From contig NZ_CP020042.1 of NCBI RefSeq assembly GCF_002028425.1, positions 7,440,852-7,504,851 of the forward strand: a stretch of 64,000 nucleotides of DNA, given 5' to 3'. Shown here piece by piece: positions 34,099 through 44,002 of the stretch (positions within the stretch are counted from its first letter, which is position 1; each line of letters starts with the position of its first letter). This stretch comes from Streptomyces katrae. GTDB taxonomy: Bacteria > Actinomycetota > Actinomycetes > Streptomycetales > Streptomycetaceae. A program made the position numbers and the translations under genes. The notes below the pieces were generated by a model. That model saw nothing but the letters and a program-made list of their open reading frames with translations. It was not told where the DNA came from and did no database searches.

Positions 34099-34905
34099 GT
34101 GCAGTTCCGCCAAAAGGCGCTTTCCAAGCTGCAATCGCCCGAAGAACTCGATCTGCCCGTACGATTCGCGCGCCCGCAGGGCCGGCTCGTGCTGGCGGTC
34201 ACCGTGGTCGTCATGGCCGCCGCGAGCATCTGGGCATGCACCGGATCCGTGTCCGCGAAGTTGAGCGCACCCGGAATCCTCACTCACCCCGAGGGCAGTT
34301 ACCTGTTGCAAAGCCCGTATGCGGGACAGGTCACCGAGGCCCTGGCCAAAGAGGGCCAGTTGCTGGCCCCCGGCGCGCCCCTGGTCCGGGTCGCGACGGA
34401 CCGCGGCGAGCAGGTCGTACGCCTGGTGGCCGGCGGGCGGGTGACGACGCTGGTCGCCAAGACCGGTTCGGTCCTGACGACCGGCGCGGACGTCGCGACC
34501 GTGGAACGCGTGAAGAACCCCGCCGAGCCGCTGACCGCCCTGCTCTACGTATCCGGCCCGAGCAGCGCGGCCATCCCCGTGGGCGCCCCGGTCGACCTCA
34601 CCGTCCAGTCCGTCCCCCAGCCCCGGTACGGGGTGCTGCGCGGCCGCGTCCAGGCGGTAGGCCGGGCGCCCCAGACGGCGGCGCAGATCGGTGGCTTCCT
34701 CGGTGACAGCCGGCTTGCCGCACAGTTCACCCGGCAGGGCAATCCGGTCGCCGTGGTCGTGCGGCTCGAGCGCTCGTCCGCGACCGCGTCCGGCTACCGC
34801 TGGTCCTCCCAGGACGGTCCCCCCTACCCGGTCGACTCCGCGACGCCGGTCACCGGAGCCGTCCACCTCGCCGTGCAGCGGCCCATCGACTGGCTGCTGC
34901 CGTGA
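34099..34905 (+). CDS. HlyD-like membrane fusion protein of NHLM-type exporter
   Basis: 268 residues, GTG 34099 after GAAGGA. One N-terminal membrane anchor (LVLAVTVVVMAAASIWACTG), then a biotinyl-lipoyl-like segment (GILTHPEGSYLLQSPYAGQV, LAKEGQLLAPGAPLVRVATD) and a beta-barrel region. It fits the HlyD-type component of NHLM bacteriocin exporters. It should bridge the two ABC proteins and the outside, here across the actinobacterial wall rather than an outer membrane. The stop overlaps the next start by GTGA. Family likely from motif and neighbours. Confidence 0.8.
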   Translation: MQFRQKALSKLQSPEELDLPVRFARPQGRLVLAVTVVVMAAASIWACTGSVSAKLSAPGILTHPEGSYLLQSPYAGQVTEALAKEGQLLAPGAPLVRVATDRGEQVVRLVAGGRVTTLVAKTGSVLTTGADVATVERVKNPAEPLTALLYVSGPSSAAIPVGAPVDLTVQSVPQPRYGVLRGRVQAVGRAPQTAAQIGGFLGDSRLAAQFTRQGNPVAVVVRLERSSATASGYRWSSQDGPPYPVDSATPVTGAVHLAVQRPIDWLLP

Positions 34906-37133
34906 CCGCCCCGCAGCGGCGGGGGAACGCCGGTCGCCGCTCCTCGCGCCGCCGTCCCGCCTTTGCCCCGCGAGGCCGTACGCCCCGGCCCGTACGCACC
35001 CCCACCGTGCTCCAGATGGAGGCGGTGGAATGCGGCGCGGCCGCGCTGGCCATGGTGCTCGGCCACTACGGCCGCTTCGTCCCCCTGGAAGAGCTGCGGG
35101 TCTCCTGCGGGGTCTCCCGAGACGGCTCCCGCGCGAGCAACCTCCTCAAGGCGGCACGGGGTTACGGGCTCGCGGCCAAGGGCATGCAGATGGACCTGGC
35201 CGCGCTCGCCGGAGTGCGGCCCCCGGCCGTCCTCTTCTGGGAGTTCAACCACTACGTCGTCTACGAGGGCATGGGCCGCCGCTTCGGCCGCCGGGGCGTC
35301 CACGTCAACGACCCGGCCAAGGGCAGGCGCTTCGTTCCCATGGAGGAGTTCGACACCGGCTTCACCGGCGTCGTCCTCACCTTCGAACCGGGCCCGGGCT
35401 TCCGCCGCACCGGCCGCAAGCCCGGCATTCTGGCCGCCCTGCCGGCCCGCCTGCGCGGCACCTCGGGCACCCTGCTCGCGGCCGTGCTCTCCAGCCTCCT
35501 CCTGGTGGCCGTCGGCGCGGCGGTGCCCGCCCTGAGCCGTACGTACATCGACATGTTCCTGATCGGCGAGCAGACCTCGCTCCTGGGCGTGCTCTTCGCC
35601 TCGATGGCGGCCACCCTGCTCCTGACGGCCGTGCTCACCGGCCTCCAGCAGGCCAACCTGCTGCGCGGGCGCATCATCTCCTCCACCCTGGGCAGCGCCC
35701 GCTTCCTACGGCACCTCCTCAGGCTTCCGGTCGCCTTCTTCTCCCAGCGCGGCCCGGCGGACCTGGTCCGGCGCCTCCAGTCCAACGACGCGGTCGCCGA
35801 GACCCTGGCCAGGGACCTCGCCGCCGCCGGTGTGGACGCGGTGGTCGTCGTCCTCTACGCGGTGCTGCTGTGGACGTACGATCCGCAGCTCACCGTCGTC
35901 GGCATCGGCGTCGCCCTGCTCAATCTCGTGGCCATGCGCATCGTGATCCGCGTACGGGCCACCGGCACCCAGAAGCTGCGCGCCGAGAACGCCCGGCTCA
36001 TCAACACCTCCTACAGCGGTCTCCAGCTCATCGAGACGATGAAAGCCACCGGCGGCGAGGACGGCTTCTTCCGCCGCTGGGCCGGCCGGCACGCCGTCAC
36101 CCTCGACGTGCAGCAGCGCCTCGGCATGCCCAGCGCCTGGCTGGCGGTCGTCGCGCCCACGCTGGCGGCGCTCAACAGCGCGCTGATCCTGATGATCGGC
36201 GGCCTGCGGGCGGTGGAGGGACACCTCTCGGTCGGCCTGCTCGTCGCCTTCCAGGCACTCGTCACGAGTTTCACCGCGCCGATCACCCGGCTGAACGGCG
36301 TGGCCGGACGGATCCAGGACTTCACGGCCGACGTCGCCCGCCTCAAGGACGTCGAGAACTTCCCCGTCGACCCGCTCTACACCCGACGTGAACCCCCCGC
36401 CGCGACGCGCCGCCTCCACGGCCGGGTGGAACTGGAGGGCATCACCTTCGGATACAGCCCGCTGGACGCCCCGCTCCTGAAGGGATTCTCCCTCTCGGTC
36501 GGCCCCGGCCGGCAGGTCGCGCTCGTCGGCGGCTCCGGCAGCGGCAAGTCCACCGTCTCCCGGCTGATATCCGGCCTGTACACGCCCTGGGAGGGCACGA
36601 TCCGCATCGACGGCATGCGCCTGGAGGACATCCCGCGCGGCGCGCTGGCGGCGTCGGTCTCCTTCGTCGACCAGGACGTCTTCCTCTTCGAGGGCACGGT
36701 CCGCGACAACGTCGCCCTCTGGGACCCCTCCATCCCGGACGAGGCCGTGATCGCCGCCCTGGAGGACGCGGCCGTGTACGAGGTCGTCGCGCGGCGCCCC
36801 GGCGGCATCCACAGCCGGGTGGAGCAGGACGGCCGGAACTTCTCCGGCGGCCAGCGCCAGCGACTGGAGATCGCCCGGGCCCTGGTGCGCCGCCCCAGCG
36901 TCATGGTCCTGGACGAGGTGACCAGCGCCCTGGACGCGGCGACCGAGCAGACCGTCATGGACAACCTGCGGCGACGCGGCTGCGCGTGTGTGGTCATCGC
37001 CCACCGGCTGAGCACGGTGCGCGACAGCGACGAGATCCTCGTCCTCGACCGGGGGAGGGTCGTCGAACGCGGGCGGCACGAACAGCTGCTGGCCGCGCGC
37101 GGCCCGTACGCCGAACTGGTCAAGGAGCACTGA
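34902..37133 (+). CDS. NHLM-type ABC transporter with C39 peptidase (peptide processing and export)
   Basis: 743 residues, GTG 34902 overlapping the HlyD stop. An N-terminal C39 peptidase has the Cys-His-Asp triad C44 (EAVECGAAALAMVL), H117 (EFNHYVVYEG), D137 (VNDPAKG). A six-helix ABC membrane domain follows, then an ATPase with Walker A GGSGSGKST (about 542), signature FSGGQRQRLEIARAL (about 647), Walker B VMVLDEVTSALD (about 666) and H-loop IAHRLS. It should cut the peptide encoded at 33798 after its GG and export the mature part. The pair with the following ABC gene is diagnostic of the NHLM system. Confidence 0.95.
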   Translation: MTAPQRRGNAGRRSSRRRPAFAPRGRTPRPVRTPTVLQMEAVECGAAALAMVLGHYGRFVPLEELRVSCGVSRDGSRASNLLKAARGYGLAAKGMQMDLAALAGVRPPAVLFWEFNHYVVYEGMGRRFGRRGVHVNDPAKGRRFVPMEEFDTGFTGVVLTFEPGPGFRRTGRKPGILAALPARLRGTSGTLLAAVLSSLLLVAVGAAVPALSRTYIDMFLIGEQTSLLGVLFASMAATLLLTAVLTGLQQANLLRGRIISSTLGSARFLRHLLRLPVAFFSQRGPADLVRRLQSNDAVAETLARDLAAAGVDAVVVVLYAVLLWTYDPQLTVVGIGVALLNLVAMRIVIRVRATGTQKLRAENARLINTSYSGLQLIETMKATGGEDGFFRRWAGRHAVTLDVQQRLGMPSAWLAVVAPTLAALNSALILMIGGLRAVEGHLSVGLLVAFQALVTSFTAPITRLNGVAGRIQDFTADVARLKDVENFPVDPLYTRREPPAATRRLHGRVELEGITFGYSPLDAPLLKGFSLSVGPGRQVALVGGSGSGKSTVSRLISGLYTPWEGTIRIDGMRLEDIPRGALAASVSFVDQDVFLFEGTVRDNVALWDPSIPDEAVIAALEDAAVYEVVARRPGGIHSRVEQDGRNFSGGQRQRLEIARALVRRPSVMVLDEVTSALDAATEQTVMDNLRRRGCACVVIAHRLSTVRDSDEILVLDRGRVVERGRHEQLLAARGPYAELVKEH

Positions 37134-37134
37134 G

Positions 37135-40005
37135 GTGGCATCCCCGTACCCGGCCCACGCCCAACCAATTGCCGTCGTCGCCCCGGACCCGGTCGTGGCG
37201 GCCCTGGGCGGACTCGGCGCGGCCGTCGACTGCGCGGGTGTGCGCAGTCTGTCCCTGGAGGGGCCGCTCGTCCTGTGGCTCGTCGTCGAGGGGGACCTGG
37301 ACCTGTTCGCCGTCGACGCCGCGCAGGCCGGACACTGGCACTTCCTGGGCCGGCTGGAGGCGGGCACCCTTCTGCTGGGCCCGCCCGACGGCCCCGGGCA
37401 CACGCTGGTGGGCCGCCCCCTGCACGGCTGCCGACTGCACCGCATCGAGCTCCACGAGCTGGGGAGCACGCCGTACGCCGACCCGTGGTCGTACGACCAG
37501 GGCCAGTACGGCTCACCCTACGACGCCGCGCCGCTGAGCCCCCTCGAGTACGCCTTCGCGCTCGGCGTCGGCCGGGGCCTGCGAGTGCTCTACCAGGCAC
37601 CCTTGGAAAACCGGGCCGGCACCTCCCGGGGCGGGACCGACGACGACATCCTGTGGATCCCGGTCAGCCCCGGCAGCGTGGGGTACGGCGCCGCTTACGA
37701 GGGGCACGGCGCCACCGGTGCCCTCCTCCTCGACGCGACGCTGTGGCAGGGCATGGTCGAGCAGCAGCACCGGCTGCTGGACGCCCTGGGGGACTGGATC
37801 GAGCAGCTCGAACGCGCCCACGAGGACCGCGCGGCAGCCGGTATCCGGGCCGGCGAGGCCGCCCGTACCCGCGCCGACCGCACGCTGCTGGCGTCCATCG
37901 GCCGCTCGGGCCGGGGCCCGCGGCGCGGCGCGAGCGACGACGCGGCGTTCGCCGTGTGCCGCCTGGTCGCCGCCGAGGCCGGCATCGCACTGTCCGAGGG
38001 GCGTGCGACGGGCTCCGCCGCCTCCGGCTCCGGACGCACCGATCCCGTCGAGCAGCTCGCGCTCGCCTCGCGGATCCGTACCCGTACGGTCCGCCTGGGC
38101 GGCCGGTGGTGGCGGGAGGACAGCGGGCCGCTGGTCGGCCGGCGTGAGGCGGACGGGACCCCGGTGGCCCTGCTGTGGCGGCGCGGCGGCTACGAGGCCG
38201 TCGACCCGGCCCGCGGAACGCGCGAGCGTGTGGACGAGGACACCGCGTCCGCCTTCGAAGCACGCGGCCTCATGTTCTACCGTCCGCTGCCCGAGGGGGA
38301 GCCGAGCCTGCCGCGGCTGCTGCGCTTCAGCCTGCGCGGCACCGGCAGGGAGCTGCGCGGGCTGCTCCTGGGCGGGCTGGTCGCGGTCGGCCTGGGAGCC
38401 CTCGTACCCCTTGCCACCGGAAAGGTGCTCGGCGAGTACGTACCCCGTGCCGAGGGCGGCCTCATCGTGCAGACCGCGCTGGCGCTCATCGCGACGAGCC
38501 TCGTCTCGGCCGCGTTCATCCTGCTGCAGAACGTCTCCGTCCTGCGTATGGAGGGCCGTATCGAGGCCACCCTGCAGCCCGCCGTATGGGACCGGCTCCT
38601 GCGGCTGCCGGTGAGCTTCTTCGCCGGCCGCTCCACCGGCGAACTGGCCGGCGCCGCCCTGGGCATCGGCGCCATCCGCAGCGCCCTGTCCGGCATCGGC
38701 TCGGTGTGCGTCCAGGCCGGTGCCGTCGCCGTGGTGAACCTCGCGCTGCTCCTCGCGTTCAGCGTGCCGCTGGCGCTGGCGGCGATCGCCATGCTGCTCG
38801 TCATCGCCGCCGTGTTCCTGGGCCTGGGGCTGTGGCAGCTCCGCTACCAGCGACAGCTGATCGAGCTCGGGCACAGGCTCGACAACCAGGCGTTCCAGAC
38901 CCTGCGCGGACTGCCCAAGCTACGCGTGGCGATGGCCGAGAGCTTCGCCTACGCCGCCTGGGCGAAGGAGTTCGCGCGCACCCGCGAGCTCCAGCAGCGC
39001 ATCGGCCGGATCAAGAACGCCGTCACCGTGCTCAACGCGGTCTGTCTGCCGCTGTGCACCCTCGTGATGTTCATGCTGCTGGCCGGGCCGGCCCGGGGCA
39101 GCATGTCCGCCGGTGACTTCCTCACCTTCAGCACCGCCGTGACGATGATGCTGGCTTCGGTCACGCAGCTGACCGGCGCGCTCCTCTCCGCCGCCGCCGT
39201 ACAGCCGATGTTCGAACAGCTCAGGCCGCTCCTCGCCGAGCCCCCCGAGGTCTGCGGATCCTCCACCATGCCCGGTGAGCTGAGCGGCGCCATCGAGGCG
39301 AGGAACCTCTCCTACCGCTACACCGCCGACGGCCCCCTGGTCCTCGACGACGTGTCGCTGCACATTCGCCCGGGTGAGTTCGTCGCGATCGTCGGAGCCA
39401 GCGGCTGCGGCAAATCCACCCTGCTGCGCCTGCTCATCGGCTTCGACCGGCCGGCCGCCGGCAGCGTCCTGTACGACGGCCAGGACCTGGCGGCCCTCGA
39501 CCAGGCGGCCGTCCGCCGCCAGTGCGGGGTCGTCCTGCAGAACGCCCAGCCCTTCTCCGGCTCGATCCTCGACTGCATCAGCGGTGCCGAGACGTACTCG
39601 CCGGCCGAAGCGTGGGAGGCCGCCGCGATGGCGGGCTTGGCGGCGGACATCAAGGCCATGCCGATGGGCATGCACACCATCCTCTCCGACGGCGGCGGCA
39701 CCGTCTCGGGCGGCCAGCGCCAGCGCCTGATGATCGCCCAGGCCCTCATACGCAAGCCGCGCGTCATCTTCCTGGACGAAGCCACCAGCGCGCTGGACAA
39801 CGAGGCCCAACGCGTGGTGACCGACTCCACCCGCGCGCTGCGCTGCACCCGCGTGGTCATCGCCCACCGGCTCTCCACGGTCATGGACGCGGACCGGGTG
39901 ATCGTCATGTCCTCCGGCCGCATCGCCCAGCAGGGCCCACCGGCCGAACTCCTCGCGGACCCGGCGGGCCCCTTCCGTGAACTGGTCCGCGGCCAGATGA
40001 ACTGA
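37135..40005 (+). CDS. NHLM-type ABC transporter, second subunit (no peptidase)
   Basis: 956 residues, GTG 37135 one base after the previous stop. A long N-terminal region of about 390 residues without the C39 triad contains a FhlA/cyclic-nucleotide-like beta domain (GPLVLWLVVEGDLDLFAVDA). An ABC membrane domain and ATPase follow: Walker A GASGCGKST (about 755), signature VSGGQRQRLMIAQAL (about 857), Walker B VIFLDEATSALD (about 878). This is the second transporter subunit typical of NHLM systems and probably forms a heterodimer with the 34902 product. Confidence 0.93.
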   Translation: MASPYPAHAQPIAVVAPDPVVAALGGLGAAVDCAGVRSLSLEGPLVLWLVVEGDLDLFAVDAAQAGHWHFLGRLEAGTLLLGPPDGPGHTLVGRPLHGCRLHRIELHELGSTPYADPWSYDQGQYGSPYDAAPLSPLEYAFALGVGRGLRVLYQAPLENRAGTSRGGTDDDILWIPVSPGSVGYGAAYEGHGATGALLLDATLWQGMVEQQHRLLDALGDWIEQLERAHEDRAAAGIRAGEAARTRADRTLLASIGRSGRGPRRGASDDAAFAVCRLVAAEAGIALSEGRATGSAASGSGRTDPVEQLALASRIRTRTVRLGGRWWREDSGPLVGRREADGTPVALLWRRGGYEAVDPARGTRERVDEDTASAFEARGLMFYRPLPEGEPSLPRLLRFSLRGTGRELRGLLLGGLVAVGLGALVPLATGKVLGEYVPRAEGGLIVQTALALIATSLVSAAFILLQNVSVLRMEGRIEATLQPAVWDRLLRLPVSFFAGRSTGELAGAALGIGAIRSALSGIGSVCVQAGAVAVVNLALLLAFSVPLALAAIAMLLVIAAVFLGLGLWQLRYQRQLIELGHRLDNQAFQTLRGLPKLRVAMAESFAYAAWAKEFARTRELQQRIGRIKNAVTVLNAVCLPLCTLVMFMLLAGPARGSMSAGDFLTFSTAVTMMLASVTQLTGALLSAAAVQPMFEQLRPLLAEPPEVCGSSTMPGELSGAIEARNLSYRYTADGPLVLDDVSLHIRPGEFVAIVGASGCGKSTLLRLLIGFDRPAAGSVLYDGQDLAALDQAAVRRQCGVVLQNAQPFSGSILDCISGAETYSPAEAWEAAAMAGLAADIKAMPMGMHTILSDGGGTVSGGQRQRLMIAQALIRKPRVIFLDEATSALDNEAQRVVTDSTRALRCTRVVIAHRLSTVMDADRVIVMSSGRIAQQGPPAELLADPAGPFRELVRGQMN

Positions 40006-40129
40006 CCGGGCGGGCGACCCCTGTAGGAGCCGGCCGACCCGGAGAACCACTGCGCACGATGGGCGGAGTCGAGGACGGCCCGGGAGTGGTCGAGGAGGCC
40101 GGCGTCGCCAAACGACGGGCTCAGCCCCG

Positions 40130-40559
40130 GACGGCGCGGTGGCCGGATCCGGTGCCCGGACGCTGCGGACGGCGAGCAGGCCCAGGGAGGAACACGCGAC
40201 CAGGAAGGCGGCGACACCGAGCGTCGTGCCGGGGCCGACGGCCGCGGCGACGGCCCCGGCCAGGGCCATGCCCGCCGGATTCATGGCGGTGGACAGCAGC
40301 CAGCCGAGGATGTCGACCCGGGAGATCAACTCCGGGGGGACGCGCCGCTGGACGGTGGCGTTTTACAGGTCGAGCTCAGCCCGAGGGCGCCGTTCATCAG
40401 GGCTGTTGCCACGGCGATCACCACGGGGTGCGCGTGGAGCGCGATGAGGGCCGGGGGCAGGCATCCGAGCGCCATGCACATGTTGGCCACGACCAGCGGA
40501 CGGGAGGTTCTGATCCGCAGCCCGACCAGGGCTCCTGCCAGCGCCCCCACCGCCCGCAT
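40130..40559 (-). pseudogene. MFS transporter C-terminal remnant
   Basis: Two minus-strand frames read as consecutive parts of an MFS protein: ALAGALVGLRIRTSRPLVVA and NGALGLS, then after a frameshift near 40360 VPPELISRVDILGWLLSTAM and TTLGVAAFLVACSSLGLLAV. Only the last few helices remain. There is no start and no intact frame. Confidence 0.7.
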
Positions 40560-40853
40560 GGGACCGCCTCGGACATCTGGGGCAGTGCGGGCCCGAGTCG
40601 GCTGGCCCCGGACTGTCCTGGACAGAGCTGACTGCCCTCGCCGCGAGCCTGCCGGAGAGCCCGTCGGACCTCGGTGGCCTCGTCGATCAGGCACAGCGGC
40701 TGCTCCTCCTGCTGCCCATGCTCGGAGACCCAGCCGCACCGGGGGAGGCGTGGGCTGTCGTGGCTCGGGCCCTATCCCGCTGCGGAAGACCAGGAGAGGT
40801 GGCTCCCCGGTTCGCGCGGGAACTGCTCGGGACTGATGCGGACGACCGGCGTG

Positions 40854-41206
40854 TGGAACCGTTCTGGACGGTTGCCGTGCACAACCCGGTGCCCGTGGTG
40901 GCTGTCGGCGCGCAGGACGCCGGGGGCGGCGTCCTGATGGCGAGGGACTCCATCTTCCGGGTCGCCTCGATCACCAAGTCCGTCACCGCCGCCGCATTGC
41001 TGATCCTGGTGGAGGAGGGCACGATCGCCCCGGACGATCCGAGCCCTGCCCCTCCAGGAACAGTCGGCCGATGTCACGCTGCGCCGGACCAGGACGAGCG
41101 CCACCTGACCAGGCGAGGCCTGAACGACCGGATCACCGAAGACGACCGGGTGGACACGGTGATGCTCCCCGTTCGTGACGGCATCACCATCGCCCGCCGC
41201 CGCTGA
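40854..41206 (+). pseudogene. Fused fragments of a serine hydrolase and an O-methyltransferase
   Basis: One open frame joins unrelated ends. DSIFRVASITKSVTAAALLI and LVEEGTIAPDD are the N-terminal active-site region of a class C beta-lactamase-like hydrolase (SxxK = SITK). After about 20 residues of junk, LNDRITEDDRVDTVMLPVRD and GITIARRR resemble the last strand of a class I O-methyltransferase. A fossil junction of two deleted genes; not functional. Confidence 0.6.
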
Positions 41207-41293
41207 TGCGGCCGCTCCGGCCCGTGGCAGCGGATGACCTGCCGGGGCTGGCAGCCTCCATCGGCGGGGCGCGGCCCCGCGCCCGGCCGGCTG

Positions 41294-41480
41294 TCAGCCG
41301 GTGGTGATGCGGGTGAGGGTGTCTCCAAGGAGGCGGGTCGCGTCTTCGGCGTCGGCGTACTGCCCGGCATCGGCGTGGACGGTGCCGAAGGCGGGCCCGC
41401 CTTCGGGGGAGAGGGCGCGCCAGTGCAGGACGGGGGTGAGGGCGGTCACGGCGGCCCCGAGGAACCAGACGAGGGACCGC
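41294..41480 (-). pseudogene. C-terminal fragment of an unrecognised protein
   Basis: A minus-strand frame reads SLVWFLGAAVTALTPVLHWR, then ALSPEGGPAFGTVHADAGQY, to TRLLGDTLTRITTG and a stop at 41294. Codon use is good, but it has an upstream in-frame stop and no start. Family not recognised. Confidence 0.45.
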
Positions 41481-41541
41481 TGTCACAGACGGCGGCTACC
41501 TTGCTCAGGAACATGTAGGGGCGCAGGAGCAGGGAGTGGTC

Positions 41542-42816
41542 ATGGTCGTCGAAGTGGGGTACGCGCAGGCGTGGGACCCGCAGGCCCGGGCGGCCTGGCG
41601 GCCCCTGTCCTCCGAAGAGGCCCGGGAGCGGGACGCGGCCGGGCTGCCGTACGTGGTGGTGTACCGGACTGCGGGCCGGGATGTGCCGCTGGAGGTCCGG
41701 CTCGTCTCCTGGCGGGACCATCACGTCGGGCTGTGGGTGTACGACGTCCAGGGCCGCCGTACACACGACCTGGACCTGAGGCTGCTGGACGACCCGGAGC
41801 GGCTGTTCCACCGGTACTCCGTCGCCTGGAACTACCCGGCCCCGGAGACGGCGGAGTTCGACCCGGAGTGCCCGCGCGTCATCCTGGACCTGTTCCCGGA
41901 CGGGAGGGGGCGGAGGGTGGAGGAGCCCCGGGGCTACGCCACCTCGGCCGGCCTCCGCGAGGACGAGCGCTGGATGGAACGACCCGCCTTCGGGGAGTGG
42001 CCGCTGCTGTCGGCGCAGCTGCACGGGTTCACGGAGCCGCCGCCCATCGAGGCGGCCGTGGTCCTCGAGGGCGATGTCGGGGAGGCGCCCGCCTCCTGCT
42101 GGCGGCCGCCGCGTCCCGCGCAACCGGGCCGGATCGGGAAGCTGTTCCGGCCCGGGGTGCGGGTCACCGACGGGTACCACCCCGAGCAGACGGTCGTGGA
42201 GCCGCACCGGGTCGGTACCGTGCGCGTCCCCAGCGGGCTGCTGGCCGTCTCGGGCCTCTTCACCGGCCACGAGAACGGGCCGCACATCACGGTCCCCGTC
42301 CCGCCTGGGGAGTACGTGCTCGACGAGGCGCGGGTCGCATTCAGCTACCACTGCGAGTGGCGCAACGCCGAGGTCGAGACCACGGAACCCACGGCCGTCC
42401 GCCTGCTCCTCAGCGAGACCCCTGCGGCGTCCTGGGAGATGGCCCTCGGGGCGGACGACGACCGCCGCATCTTCATCGAGAAGCAGATAGCCGGATTCGA
42501 CACGGACGGCGCCACCGGCTGCTTCGCCGATGCCGGGTCCTTTGAGTCGCTCCTCTCGCTCTTCGAGCGGGGGCTGATCGACGGGGAGCCGGACCTCGAC
42601 GGGTACGAGGACCTCACCGACGGGTCGATGTTCATCCACCACACCTGGGACACGGCCACCGGCGGCGAACTGATGGCCTTCGCGACGACCGGAGACGGTA
42701 CCTACCCCGTGTGGCTGGGGCGTTGCGAGGCCGGCGAGCTGGTCAGCGTCGTGGTGCTGATCGAGGGGATGCCCGAGATCCTGCCCGAGCGGGACGGGGT
42801 CGCCGCCGATGTCTGA
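41542..42816 (+). CDS. DUF4241-family protein (first of tandem pair)
   Basis: 424 residues from ATG 41542; GTG 41536 is an alternative. A GGAGCAGGGAG site precedes both. The C-terminal half carries the DUF4241 pattern: GTVRVPSGLLAVSGLFTG, ITVPVPPGEYVLDEARVAFS, and the closing GDGTYPVWLGRCEAGELVSV. The N-terminal 200 residues include WRPLSSEEARERDAAGLPYV, shared with the next gene. No signal peptide. Function is unknown; DUF4241 proteins are frequent near polymorphic toxin loci. Overlaps the next gene by eight bases. Confidence 0.8.
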   Translation: MVVEVGYAQAWDPQARAAWRPLSSEEARERDAAGLPYVVVYRTAGRDVPLEVRLVSWRDHHVGLWVYDVQGRRTHDLDLRLLDDPERLFHRYSVAWNYPAPETAEFDPECPRVILDLFPDGRGRRVEEPRGYATSAGLREDERWMERPAFGEWPLLSAQLHGFTEPPPIEAAVVLEGDVGEAPASCWRPPRPAQPGRIGKLFRPGVRVTDGYHPEQTVVEPHRVGTVRVPSGLLAVSGLFTGHENGPHITVPVPPGEYVLDEARVAFSYHCEWRNAEVETTEPTAVRLLLSETPAASWEMALGADDDRRIFIEKQIAGFDTDGATGCFADAGSFESLLSLFERGLIDGEPDLDGYEDLTDGSMFIHHTWDTATGGELMAFATTGDGTYPVWLGRCEAGELVSVVVLIEGMPEILPERDGVAADV

Positions 42817-44002
42817 CGCGGCGTACGTGACGTACGAGGAGTCCTGGCACACGGGGTCCCGTACCGGCGGGCGGGCGCTGTCCCCCGACGAGGCGCGGGC
42901 GCGGGACGCGGAGGGGCTGCCGTACGCGGTGGTGTACCGCGCTCCGGGGCGCGGAGTGCCGCTCGGGGTGCGGATGGTGGCGTGGCGGGCCGGCACCGTC
43001 GACGCCTGGGCGTACGACGAGCAGGGCCGCCGGACCGCCGAGGTGGAACTGCGGGTACGCGACGACGAGCGGCTGCTGCTGCGACGGCTGCTCGTGCGGC
43101 GGTACCCGGACGCGGGGACGGCGCAGGACGCGGTGGACTGCCCCCGCACGGCGGTGGAGGTGTCCGCCGACGGCACGGCCCGGATCTCGCACCAGCCCGG
43201 GGGCATGCGGGGCGACTCCCTGGAGGCCGAGGTGGAGGTGGCCGACGGGGACCTGTGGGTGGTCCGGCCGGGCTTCGACGACTGGCCGGCGCTGCCTGTG
43301 GCGGACATGCTCCCGGAGTGGGTCGGCGTGCTGCCTGACGCGGAGTCGCCCGGCTGGCGGCGGGTGCCGTCGCGGCTGCGCGGGCCCGTCGACTTCGACC
43401 GGGTGTTCCGGGCCGGGGCGGAGATCCCCGGGCTGAAGGTCCTCGACCCGGTGCCGTGCGGAAGCGTGCGCGTGCCGAGCGGGGTGCTGGCGGTGGCCTG
43501 CCCGGACACCGGGGAGGGGCTGTCCGGGATCACGGTGGAGGTGCCGCCGGGCGCGTACCCGATGGAGGCGGCCTGGGTTGAGGTGGGGGAGGAGCACTGG
43601 GGGTCGTACATGGAGGCGGTGGCCGTCCGGCTGCTGATCGGTGAAGGCCCCGTGGCGGCCTGGGAGATGGCGCTCGGGCCGGGTGACGACACGCTCCGGC
43701 TCCGGGCCGGTACGGCCTTCGGCTTCGGCACGGACGCAGCCGCAGGCGCGTTCGGCGACGCCGAGGTATGGGAGGAGTTGCGGGACCTGCTGGCGCGGGC
43801 GAGGCGGCAGGGGTCACCGGAGCACGACCGGCTCTCCAACTCCGTCGTCGGCACGTACCTGCACGGTGGAAGCCTCGGGGCGGACCTGGCGGTGTTCTGC
43901 ACGGGCGGCGACGGGGTGTACCCGGTGTGGGTGGGGCGGTCGGCGTCCGGGGAGGTCGTACGGGTGGCCGTGCAGACGGCCGTGCTGGATCTCGAATCCT
44001 GA
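42809..44002 (+). CDS. DUF4241-family protein (second of tandem pair)
   Basis: 397 residues from ATG 42809, inside the end of the previous gene. It is a clear paralogue of that gene: ALSPDEARARDAEGLPYAVV, GSVRVPSGVLAVACPDTG, ITVEVPPGAYPMEAAWVEVG, GDGVYPVWVGRSASGEVVRV. The pair arose by tandem duplication and has diverged widely. Translationally coupled, so the two may form a heteromeric complex. Function unknown. Confidence 0.8.
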   Translation: MSDAAYVTYEESWHTGSRTGGRALSPDEARARDAEGLPYAVVYRAPGRGVPLGVRMVAWRAGTVDAWAYDEQGRRTAEVELRVRDDERLLLRRLLVRRYPDAGTAQDAVDCPRTAVEVSADGTARISHQPGGMRGDSLEAEVEVADGDLWVVRPGFDDWPALPVADMLPEWVGVLPDAESPGWRRVPSRLRGPVDFDRVFRAGAEIPGLKVLDPVPCGSVRVPSGVLAVACPDTGEGLSGITVEVPPGAYPMEAAWVEVGEEHWGSYMEAVAVRLLIGEGPVAAWEMALGPGDDTLRLRAGTAFGFGTDAAAGAFGDAEVWEELRDLLARARRQGSPEHDRLSNSVVGTYLHGGSLGADLAVFCTGGDGVYPVWVGRSASGEVVRVAVQTAVLDLES

